64,000 bases of DNA, taken from assembly GCA_964036665.1 (NCBI GenBank), contig OZ038529.1, positions 124,001 through 188,000 of the forward strand, given 5' to 3'. Both the position numbers and the translations under genes were made by a program. The notes beneath the pieces were generated by a model, which searched no databases, was not told where the DNA came from, and worked only from the letters and a program-made list of their open reading frames with translations. Source of the DNA: Gordius sp. MW1. Taxonomy: Eukaryota > Nematomorpha > Gordioida > Gordea > Gordiidae. Below, piece by piece: positions 1-12,300 of the stretch; the first letter of the stretch is position 1; each line of letters opens with the position of its first letter.

Positions 1-323
1 ACATTTTACACCAGAGATTTTAGTGCTGAATGATCAACAAAATGGTAGTTAAAAATCATAAACAACTTACACAATATGAGACCGAAACTAAACTTGGCTC
101 ATATCAAAAAATTAGTTTAAAATAGTTTTTAACCCTCTCGCTACCCCCAAATCGCAAAATAGATTTAGAAAGATAGATTATTGGCGTCTCTTTGTTCGAT
201 AAAAATTTTCACCCATGACACACCTAAGGGCTAAGCAGCTAACAATGAAGTAATAATGATAATCTGATCAATAGATAAAATACTGGTTCAAAAAATGATT
301 TTAGTTGAAATAATAAAATTAAC

Positions 324-3300
324 CTGCAATAATTGAGGTTCGGAAAGGTGTTTGCTAGCCACCGCTAATTCCGCGTACAAAAACCAAACGGTACCATTGT
401 CGCATACCTTCAAAATCATGAACAGTTAGTATTTATATTTTTCCCGGTCTAAATTACCCTCTCCAGTAGTATCAAATGTTGTTTAACAGGGGAGGCTAAA
501 AGTTTTAATGATTAGAAAAAAAATCATAAATTTTTGATATGTTAACCAACAATTATATTCGGAATGAGCATATGTAGGCAATTAGAAGACACTATAATAA
601 AAAAAGATAACAAGTTACACCCGATTCGACTAGAAAATACCAATCATTGCTATCAAAAACAATATTTAAAGATCAATAAATAATATTCTTTTTCACATAA
701 AAAACCTATATGTACGCACTGAAGCAACGATTTATTAATTATAAATGGAAACCAAAAATTTTATGCACTCAACAAAATGAATATATTTTGATTATAAAAA
801 GGGACAAACAGAGACAGAAAAAAAAATTCAGGACGAGTAAGAATCCCTCTCGTTACCTCGGACGTAAGGGTATGGAACAGCTGTTCGACTTTGGATTTTA
901 GCTTGGCGGCCGGTGTACCGTTGGGGAAGGTTGGTACGTCGTCGCTAACGGTACGTACTACCACCTCTAACATACCAGGCACAATCCGATCAAAGATGGC
1001 AGCACCTCCTCCCGACCGGTTAACACTATCTCCGACGTATCCTTCCGCTTTGCCTAAAATAAAATTATGGGCTCTCTTCATTTTCCATTATAATTTTCTT
1101 TTTAATTTGTTATTTATTGTGTTAAGTTGTAATTTTTAGTTCAAAAATACATATTTTGGGAATGAAGGAAATAGATAAAAAAGTTGAGTATTATAAATTT
1201 TTGGAAAACATTCTGATATTGCTAGTGAATCATATTTACTCTGACTCGTAAAAAAAATCCCCATCACGGGTTAACAAAGAAATTTGTTTCTCTGTTTTTT
1301 CCTTATAATTTTTAAACCTCGGGCTCAAGGGTTGTTGTCGCACGCAATGGTAGTGTTGTAAGAAGGACTGGGTTTTGTTTGGTCGATTGGGCTAACTAAG
1401 AATAACGTTGTGCTATGGTCCTTTTCAAAATTCGACTAAGTCTAGTGTCGACTAAGAAAATAGACCCAAAAAATCTTTGGTCTCTTTATGTTTAGTCGAT
1501 AAAAACGAAAGGTCGACCAAAAAAACCCAGCCGTTTTCATAAAACTACGCAATGGGATAAATAGACTAATATTATAAACTGGCGAACAGCTGTTTTTTGC
1601 ATAGGAGCAACTTAGTCCGCCATATGTTGTTCTTCTTGTTCTACACAATATTAACTCTTTACAGTGTAGTTTCAATTTTTTTCACCGAAGATAAGTTTTC
1701 TTCTTAGTTAAGGGCTTTGGTAAGGTGATATTAACAAAATTTATTAAGATAAATATTAAACTTTGGCAAAATAGGTACAGCGTTTAGTTTGTTAGTATAT
1801 AGACGTCAAAGATGGCGAACTATACCCTTACTCAAACATTATCGTTTGCCAGTCTATAGTAATATTAGTCATGGCATTTGTTCATTAACAATTAGTTTTA
1901 GTACTTTTATCATTCAAATCGATGAAAGAGTCCGTGGGGGTAAGAGCGGATCCGCCCGTCGATTTATCACGTGATAACAATAATTCGCGCAGGCGCAAAA
2001 GACATTCGATGACGTCACTAATGGCCAGGAGCCGCGCGCTGACGTAAGCCAAATTTTCCCACATCTGCCAGGCCCCGTGATAATTGTACTTCAAAGCCTC
2101 CTAAGTCACATAATGAAGTAAACAAATGTATAAATAAATTAATAAATAAATACAAAAAAAACAAAGCGAAAAGTAAATAGATGATGGGTTTATAATTATT
2201 CATTGATATACGTTATTGCCTTAGACTACACACGTAAAGTAGTAAGGTAAATGAATGAATAAAAATAAGCTAATAAACAAAGTAAAAAGATGTATATAAA
2301 TTTAATAGGGGTTTAGGTAGGGTTCATTTTGAGGTCCAAGACCTGGATAGTACCTGAATCTGGAACTTGTGAGAGGGATAACATTTTATCAAGCAATAAT
2401 AATATATACTAATTTTAATATACTCGTCGCGACGTCATGGACGTAGCCAGAGGAAAGGGGGGGGGGGAGGAGCGGCTGCCCCCTTCTAAATACAAAAATA
2501 TATTGAAATTTATGAAAATCATGGCTAAATTTTAAAAATTGATCATTTTGCCCCTCCATAAATCATTATAACCCCCCTCTAATTTCAATGCTGGCTACGC
2601 CCATGCGCAACGTTAAGACAATATTTTTCTTTAAGTATACAAACCATTACAAATAAGTTTCCACTGCAATTATTAAACCAGCCCATATATCAATAATAAC
2701 TATACATAAAATAAATCTAAGCGACTTAAAAAAGATTTCTATTGCACTTTATTATCCATACATAGACTAGTAATAGTAATACAATCGCCTAACCAACAGC
2801 TGATTTTTGCATCAAAATTTTGCATTTTGAGTGGACTTTTTCGGTGGGCGCACTTGTGCAGTGAAAAATAGCAAAAGGTCTGGAAGAAGTAATCCGTTGA
2901 GAAGATTTGCCTATCTTTCCATATGTAAGTTTAACTTTCATTTACACTGATCAACAATAATGAACTTTTAAAATAGATCGGCAAACTGTTTACTGATCCT
3001 AGTACAGTTTTTCGCGGTAAACATTAATATACTTTTAATTTTCCCTACGCATCAAGTTTTCGATATATTTGCTGTCAAAGTTGATAAAAAGAGCGATTTT
3101 GGCGTTTTTCAAACGTCAACAACTTGCAAATTAAGCGGTAAAATTTGTAAAATTCTAGTTTAATCAATATAGAGTAATGCCTCAACATGGTGGAAACTTT
3201 GTTACTCAATGTATATTGTGTTATTAGTCTATACTAGAGTTGCGAAAACGGCTGGGTTTTGTTTGGTCCACCTTTGGTTTAACTAAAACTAACGGTCGAC

Positions 3301-6300
3301 ACTGGTCCGTTTTCAAATATCGACTAAGCCTTGAGGTCGGCTAATAAAAACAGACCAAAACCTTTGGCCTGTTTAAGTTTAGTCGATAAAACCATAGGTC
3401 TGCCAAACAAAACCCAGCCATTTTACAACACAAATCTATACTTTGATCTACATTCGTATACATTCTTAAATAGTTTTGCTTACTTTTAAGGTCCAATAAG
3501 CAGATTCGAAAAGGTTTCTCTTCATTTGAACCGTAGCTAAATTGTTCCAAGCCCTAAAATTATCTGGTTCTATCATGAGACTTTTCCTGAAACAAGATTC
3601 CGCAAATTCGTAGTCGCACAGACCACCTTCGACCCCAACGGGTTGGCGGCCCGCTAGGGTTAGAGCCAAGCAGCCGGTCGTAAATAAAACTTCGGCTTGG
3701 GCGGGCACGACTTGCAATGATTTTTCGAAATGCGACAACGCTTTTATACTCTGAAAACGAAAAGGAATCACATTAGTGCATCATAAGCTACAAGACCCAG
3801 CAAAATGTAATAGGGGGCAAAAATAGTTATTCATATTGAGTTTTAGGGTGTTAAAACAGAAATCTATGGACTTTTAAGGTTGAACATCATAGATTGATTG
3901 CTTAGTTCTAACCAAAATGCGCAAATAAACTCTCGAAACTTAGGTCATGTTTATCCTTGAGACTGGTAATACAATGGGCTGGCGAACAGTTGATTTTTGC
4001 ATTGCCATTTATTAAGTAAGTAACTCAGGGAGCCCCATTTTTGGTGGTGTTTTTTCAATATGCTCAATCGCGCGGTGAAATATGGCAAAAGTTATGGTAG
4101 AAAGAATAATGACAAATAATCTTACCAAACGTAAGGCGTTTAGATTGTGGGAGGGGGGGGGAGGGTTATAGTTATAAGTACATAATGCGCTTCTTATAAC
4201 AATTTTATAAGGCCCATCCCTAAAAAGTAACCCTAGTCCTTTTCGAAAGTAAGACAAGATGACGCGCGAATTGCGAATCAACTTGCAAAAAAATAACAAA
4301 TGTATTAATTAAATAGGAGGCATAGTGAAACCGCAGGCGATTAAATTCGCCCGCGGCAAAAAGCGAACGAAAATAAGATACAAATCATTTTGTACTTTTC
4401 GCGCGATGTTTAAAAAATTGAATTTGGTATGTATGTATTTTTGATTAATTTTATATATTTATAGAATAATTACAATCTTATCAATGATATTCGTGCAATA
4501 CCATTGATATATGATAAATTTCACGATAAATATAAAGACATTAAGAAAAGAATGGAGAGTTTGATATATTAGCCCAAGAATTCGCTTTTTTCGCTTCGCG
4601 CTTCATCACGCACGCCCCGTAATGCAATTGGCTGGCGAACAATTAATTAGTGCATTAAAATTAAATAAATAACTTATATTTACTATCTTTATAGTTTATA
4701 GAAAATCATTTATAAATGGCGCTAACGTTAATTTTGGCCATAACACAACAGCTCCTCAAAATTGTGAATGTTTTACATAATTTTAACTAATATAGAGCAG
4801 TCTATCTAGTCTGATGTTAATTGATAATAAGCATCTGTTAGGCAGTTTAATATATTATTAGTCTAACGAAATTCAATGCAAAAAAGCGGGTTCAAGGGTG
4901 ATTACATCTTTTTGAACGCGGAGATAGTAATAGCCGAGGGATCTTTGGGCTCGTGCACTCTTGCCCTGGGACAGTTGCCAAGCCTTTTCGTAAGAGGTCG
5001 GATCGGATTTAATGTCACCCAGGGCACACCATAACTCCGCATTTTCTCCGAGTTCTAACCTTTCCCTGATAACTGCCTCGGCCTAAAAGAAAAATTAAAG
5101 TTGTATATTAAATTAAAATTGGTGTAGATGATGTATATCGAAGTAAAATAATATACTTTAATAACAGCTCCGGTTAAATATGTACAAGTTATGAAATTTT
5201 GCTTGAAAAAACATGAAACAATAACAAGTAATGTAGAAACACTTTTAAAACTCAAAATTTAAATATCTGCAAGGAAGCCAATTTGGTAAAAACAAATCTC
5301 TCATTTTTATAATAACAAACCCTTGTTTATAATTTATAAAACACGAATAAAAATCGAATTGATTTTATAACAAGCTTTTAGCGGACCTTACTTATATCTA
5401 GGCCCGCTCCGATCCCCATGAGTTATATTAAGGCCCGTCCAGGCCAGGCTCGAACCAAAGTAAAACGAGTTTAAACAAAAATACTTTAAATTAAACAACT
5501 TTGAGCTCATTCCGCCGTTATTTAACAAAATTACACCAGGATTTTAGGTAACTTCTAATAGGCAATTTTGAGGAAAAATTACTGATACGAAGTTAAAATG
5601 AGAAACCTAATAAATAAATTGCAAAAAAATACTTTAAATACAATTCAAATGGCAATAAAATAATTTTTTAAGAATTTGATAAATATTTTTTGGTAACAAA
5701 CTTACTTTTTCCCTACGCCCCAGAGAATTGTAACAGGATACCATATCTTCCCAAAAATTGAGTCTTTCGAAAATTTCAAGGGCAGAATTGGGACATCCCA
5801 TCTTGAGGTAGTTGTAAGCCAGTGTTCTCTGCAAAAAAATACCAGCGTTAGCCATATTTTATATTAAATAATATCCAATAAAGTAGTGCATATATGGCTT
5901 ACGCATTAAAAGGATGAAATTTCTATAATTCAAATTTAAAAATTTTCCTAACTTTGGCAGAACATCGTTGATAAGGACGTAGTTAAAAAAATGTTTAGTT
6001 TAAACTTAATATCTAAAGCCTAAATTTATTCATAATCTTCTTCTTCATAGATCAGTAATCGATAATGAATAGCAATGAAATAAAAAATTTAGATTAATCT
6101 AAAACCTTGAAAACCTTATAAATTCAAACACAAAAATCACTATATATGCTACAATGCCCTTCTATAATTTCCCCTATTAATGTAAACTTATAATTATTTC
6201 AAAATAACCTTTTTATAAATCTACCTACTAAATCCCAAATATATAAAAAATTCTAAAAAAAACTAATGCAAAATTTACTTCCAACTTCCAAAGAGGGGGA

Positions 6301-9300
6301 CTGGGCCCAGCAGCATAGAACCAGGGCATCCTTTGTCCCATAATTTGGGCATAATTTTGAGCTGCGTCAGTGGATTCAAGTAGCGCTATTTGACGCGCGC
6401 TATCAACTAACTCCTGCAATTGCAGTGAAGCTCGTTCAATTTTGCGCTTGTGCTCCGATTCCAACGCGCTCCTCTGATAGAGCGCTTCGTATTTAATGCT
6501 CCATTCCGAACAAGCTTCATTTGACAAGAGGAGCTGGGGTAAAATTAATGTGATATCAATAAATGCAATTTATGCACATTTCATGCGTAAGCATATATAT
6601 GATAACAAGGTTTAATGATGATAAATTTGACCTCAAAACAGTTTTAGAGATAAAAAATCCTTTTTGTGCGACATACTCTTTCTTGTAATGAAAGTTTATA
6701 CTAAATGTTATAAGGTATAAACTAATCATTAGACAAGGTGACAAAGGGAATTTATTTGTATAAAGATAATCAGTGGGGCCCAAATACAGGGCGCTGTCGA
6801 AAAAGGCATCCAGCGGTCATTAGCTAGTCTACATGCGAGAGGAAATAAAACTTGCTTGCAAAAGCATAAGTTTCCACATCAACTAAAAGGCTTATAAGAT
6901 TCCATAGCGATGATTAAAAAGCCAAATTGGACAGTAAACTCAAAACAAATAGAGGTTTCAACACTAACATCAAGACAAGTTTCATTATGTAAAAAATATT
7001 TAAGCATAAAAATATTTAGGGTTCCATTTCAATAACATTTTTTAAACATTTTTGTAATGAATAAAATTGACTATCGCACTCTTTGTATTTTAGCTTCTTT
7101 TAGAATCTACATTCATTTGTAAGAAATAAATATAAAAAGGACACATTTATAGAATTTAACTCATGATCAGCTAAAAGGGGCCAAAAATCGACAAAACTTT
7201 TAAGTTATATTGAGCTATAAAAATTCCAAATTGTTGTCTAATTAAAAATCAATTGAGATATCTTGTTTTCCAAGAACCTTTGTCAATTTCGTTCATAATT
7301 TTCACAAAAAATTCAATAATAAAAAAATAAGAAAGTACATGCAAAATAGATGGGGAAAAATGTAAGATTTAGAGACCTGCACGGCCCGGCCCGGCCCGCG
7401 GGCCGGGTATGGGCGGGCTTTGGACTTAAAAAAAAACAACGGGCCGGGCTTGGGCGGGCCGACAAATCAACGGGCCGGGCTTAGGCGGGCCGACAAATGA
7501 AGCGGGCCGGGCTATATTTAGCTAGGCCCGTTAAAAGCTCGTTGCAAAATAGTTAATTTTTTATTTGTGTAGTAATAAATACTTTAAAATAATTACAACT
7601 TAAACAAAGACAAACGTCTTATATTTAAACTGTTTTTTTATTAATTTAAATTGATTTTTTTGTGTCCTAATAATCAACACAAACACACTTACTTTTCATT
7701 TTTCATTCATACATTTACAAAAAGTACTGCGAAATTTGAATTGTACTCAACTCAATTGAAATAAAATGGTGGAAAGGCAAAGAAGCTAAGTAAATAAAGT
7801 AAAATCAATATAACCTTTAATTAGGTACCCAAAATTATCTCATTTGGCATTTATGGTTTCATGTATCCCGGCTACAAGTGCCACAAGTGAACGAAATTTC
7901 TCTAAGGCTGGTCGCTTATTAGAAGAGTGAAGAACCCGATTAAGACCGGAAATAATTAACGATTTGTTGTTTTTACATGACTATTATTGATGTTTTTAAC
8001 ATATATTACTGAATATTGAATTAACTTTTTAATAAAAAAATAACAATCGTTTAAAAATTTGCAAAAAAAATTTCTACGGGCCCGGGCCGGGCCTGGGTTT
8101 TGCAAAAAATGTTAAGGGCCGGGCCCGGGCCTAGAAATTTTCGAAGCGGGCGGGCCGATCAAGCAAAATAGGCCCGTTGCAGGTAGAGGCCTGCACGGGT
8201 CACCCGAAACCCGAACCCGACCCGAGGTCGGGTCGGGTTGAAAATTTTAGAATGCATTCGGGTCGGGTCGGGTTGGATTTATAGAGTCGGGTCAAAGGAT
8301 ATGAATCTTACATTACAAAATGAACGAAACGTATTTGTTAAATTAATGCTATTTTCTATAATTTTAGTTATACAATATCGAATTGTATGACTAAACTAAT
8401 TATATTCATTCATTCATAGAATCAATTTCCTTTTCGATTTTTTAATTCGTTTAATTAAATTAAATGATGGTTTAATCAATAATGTGCCTTTTGAGCTAAA
8501 AGACTTGGCCAAAAGGTGCCAAAAAATTTTGAATGAAAAAATTGATTTGGATCTGTATTATAAAATTGCAACATTTTTGAGTCCAAAATATAAAGCACTG
8601 AAGATGTTGATGCCCCAGGAGCTCAATAATGTTTATGATGAGATTCAATTATTGCTTAGTGAATGTGAACAAAAAAACCGGTAGTTGGTGAAAGGGAAAC
8701 ATTGAAGGGAACTCCTCAGCTAGGTATTTAACATATAATTATTTGTTTATTGTGTAGAAAATAAGGATGCCCAATCCACGTTTCTCGATTTTTCTGGGTG
8801 GGAAGAAAATTGTATGGACGATAATGTGGAAGGAAAGGGCGAACTCGAAGAATACATTAATCATAAAATCACGAAGAAGGATGAAAATTGCGAGCTTTTG
8901 GAATGGTGGAAGATTAATTCATGTAAATATCCGACATTGTCCCTATTGGCTCGTAAATTTTTGGCCATACCAGCTTCTTCTACCAGTAGTGAGAGGTCCT
9001 TTTCCACTGCTGGAAGAATTATAGAAGAGAGAAGGTCTAATTTACGCCCCGAAATTGTAGACGCCATAATATTTATACATAATTATAGTAAATCAATTTA
9101 ATAAATTTATTAATCAAATTTTGTATGATCATTTCTGTCGAATAAATTTTTCATCCTCAAATTTTTCTACTGGTTCGAGTCGTTGAAAATTTAAAAACGC
9201 TTTCGGGTCGGGTCGGGTCGGGTTCGGGTTGAAAATTTAAAAACGCTTTCGGGTCGGGTCGGGTTCTGGGTTGAAAAAAAGTGAATTTGCAGGCCTCTAG

Positions 9301-12300
9301 TTGCAGGTCTCTAGTATGATTTTATAAATGTGAATTACATCTAAGTAAGGTTGAATTTGTTCTGATAATAGGGGATCATTGGGATGAGTCAGTTTTAATT
9401 GATGCACGAGAGATAAGAGGTATGCCCGTTCTAGAGGATTCACATTTTGTGCTGCTAAGCCACTCCCCTCACTTGCTGTGTAGTGTATCTTTTCCAAAAG
9501 AGTGTCATCCCTTAATTTTACATCCTATCATAAAAAGAGGAATAACAGCTAATAAATCTTTGTAAAGATATTAATATAAGATAGCAGACGAAAAAACTAA
9601 AATATTCATAGGAATCATTTGAATTTTCAGAGTTATATTACATAGTAATAATTATAATATCAGTGTTTATGCAATTAACGAACTAAGAAATTTAAATTAT
9701 TCGCCTGCCAAAAGTGATTATTGATTAAGTAATTTAATATTTTAAAATTTGTTTTATTTACCCTAAATAATAAATATAGCTAATTTAAGTAAGCTTTATC
9801 TTTAAAATATTTAAAATTCTATGATAAAATTTTCCGCAACATATTTATAAGGTAAAAAATGTTTAAAGATGTAAATAAATTTTACAATTATCTTTTTAAG
9901 TTTAACTGTCAAAAACTAAAATTTAAAAAAAGGCCTTTTAAATTTTAGACATTTATATTCTTGCAAACCTGTAACTGCCGTCGTCCCTATAAAAACTAAT
10001 AAATGGGCCATTCCAGGACAAATCAAAACGGTTTCGACCGACCATTTCAGATCAGGATAATTTTTGGTGAGGGTGTAGGTCTCATTTATTAGATTAATTT
10101 CTGAAAGTTTTAGCCATTTTGGGCCAATACTTTTTAAGTTATGGACGTTTAAAGGGCCAAAATCACGTTCGGGAGCGTTTTATGGATTTTACTATTTTTG
10201 TCATATTTTTGAAAGTAATTCCGTTATTCACTCAGATTTTGGTGCATTTTGTTTTTAAAAAAATTCTCTATCGAAATAGTTTAACCAAAAACCTCAAACT
10301 TTTGCGGTTAATTTTTTGTGGTACAATTAGTGAAAAATCATAAAAACATATTTCTCCGGTATATGAAATCACCAATTTCACAATGTGAACTCCTTTATGA
10401 CCCATTATCATATTTCAATCATAAAAAATTTAGGCGCGGCTACGAGATGGTCAAAAATTCAAAAAATTGCATTTTCAACAAAAATATTTATAGATGGCGG
10501 TATAATCAATTATCACAAGAACATATTATGGTGTTTATTTTTTATCAAATTGCAAATTTATAAAGAATATATGGTAAATAAATAATATTGGAATAAAAAT
10601 AAACTTAAATTGAATTTTTTTTTCTGCGCAATTGGCAATTATCCGAGTTTGAAAATTAGATCTTGAATTTTAACTTAAATGATGTAGGGGTATGCTAAAA
10701 TTAATATGAGGTTGAAAAAATAAATAAATACTAATATGATGGCAAAATTGCTCACATCTTTTTATTTTTATACTGATAATCCATGCTAAAAATAAAAAAT
10801 TATGCAGGATGAAATGTATTTTAACAAAAAATTTCTTGCTAGTTGTGACCATTTTTTATCTTAATTAAACCTAGTTATTTTCAAACTCGGTTACTTGCCC
10901 ACCGCGTAGATAAAAGTTCAAAATTTAAGTTGATTTTTAATCCAATATTATTTATTTACCATATATTTTTTAAAAATTTGGAATTTGATAAAAAGCAAAC
11001 ACCATAATATGTTCTTGTGATAATAGATTATACCGCCATCTATAAATATTTTTGTTGAAAATTCAATTTTTCGAATTTTTGACCATCTCGTAGCCGCGCC
11101 CAAACTTTTTATGATTGAAATATAATAATGGGTCATAAAGGAGTATACATTGTGAAATTGGTGTTTTCATATACCGGAGAAATATGTTTTTATGATTTTT
11201 CACTAATATTACCACAAAAAATTAACCGCAAAAGTTTGAGGTTTTTGGTTAAATTATTTCGATAGAGAATTTTTTTAGGAACAAAATGCACCAAAATCTA
11301 AGTGAATAACGCGATTACTTTCAAAAAGATGACAAAAATAGTAATATTCATAAGACGCTCCCGAACGTGATTTTGGCCCTTTAAACGTCTATAACTTAAA
11401 AAGTATTGGCCCAAAATGGCTAAAACTTTCAGAAATTAATCTAATAAATGAGGCCTACACCCTCACCAAAAATTATCCTGGAAATGGTCGATTAAAAATC
11501 GTCTTTTTTTGACGAATCGACATGGAATGGCCCAAATATAATATTCTAATAGACAAGGGATTAAGTAGAGGCAAACAACATAATTTATTAAAATTAAAAA
11601 ATGGAATCAATTATCGCTAAGGGTTCGTCTTTATATACACGTAAAATGATTATTTATATGGATTAATTGCAAGGTATTCAAATATCTAAAATTCAATTAC
11701 TTTGTACTCAAATTATAATGAGGAGCGTGAAAAGAGCGATAACAAATATTCAAATTAGTAAAATAAGGGATATTAATAAAGCGATCATAATATAAAGATA
11801 CCATAACCCAATGTATAATTAAGTGTATTATGTGTTAAGTATTCAATTAGTTGTTTTATACCTTGGGAAGATTTTTGCTCTCATTTAAAAGATTTGGATT
11901 ATTTGACATTTTTGATTTGCCATTATCAATATTTAATCTTCTAATCTGCACCAGCATTTGGGGGAGTTCATTAATTTGAAATTTAGTTCTTTTTCCCATT
12001 GCACCTAATAAGACAACAAAATCTAAAGTTAATTTAATTCATAAAATAAATTTATATTTTGTATTTAAGCCTTTTAAAGTGTAGCTTTCATGAACAGTTC
12101 TTTCGAATGATTTAAAGCAAACAACTGCTATAAATTTTAAATTTTTTAAAAAGAAACCAAATTAATCTTGTATTCTATTTTGATACCTTCAAATTCTTTA
12201 GATATGACAACTAATAATATTTAATAAATTGTACATCCAATGAATTATAAGCAGAAATAGTGTAACTACAAAAATAATTAAGTAATATATAATACAACCT

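Larger units (their letters stand above)
1570..4660. repeat. Dispersed direct copies of an about 30-bp motif GGCTGGCGAACAGYTGATTT
   Basis: The motif, extended by TTTGCAT, occurs on the plus strand at about 1578-1605, 2775-2811, 3973-4005 and 4629-4660, all in TTC27 introns. Copies 2 and 3 share homology over about 110 bp downstream (GTGAAAWATAGCAAAAG words). The copies may be ends of a poorly preserved transposon family. A fragment of the complementary strand appears near 27,213. Confidence 0.5.
7370..9313. mobile_element. Outer hAT transposon, with a second hAT inserted in it
   Basis: Terminal inverted repeats TAGAGACCTGCA (left) and TGCAGGTCTCTA (right), flanked by an 8-bp target duplication with one mismatch: GTAAGATT at 7362-7369 and GTATGATT at 9314-9321. 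Both subterminal regions are packed with GGGCCGGGC-type GC-rich repeats (about 7379-7530 and 8077-8175). A decayed hAT dimerisation domain is encoded at 7826-7981. The element sits in a TTC27 intron, its right end only about 25 bp from the splice donor of the 9339-9524 exon. A relic end of the same family lies at 42160-42300. Confidence 0.88.

Noticed and set aside
761..1139. Plus-strand open frame 891-1139 and other frames opposite TTC27 exons
   Set aside because: They are shadows of the minus-strand TTC27 exon at 857-1053.
8200..9270. GGGTCGGGT arrays as an independent microsatellite or promoter G-quadruplex
   Set aside because: Their symmetrical placement at both ends of a duplicated-target hAT element shows they are its subterminal repeats.
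10385..11136. Two similar peptides of about 62 residues on opposite strands (10385-10585 plus, 10948-11136 minus)
   Set aside because: They are the two arms of the 10004-11534 foldback read on opposite strands; no known domain.
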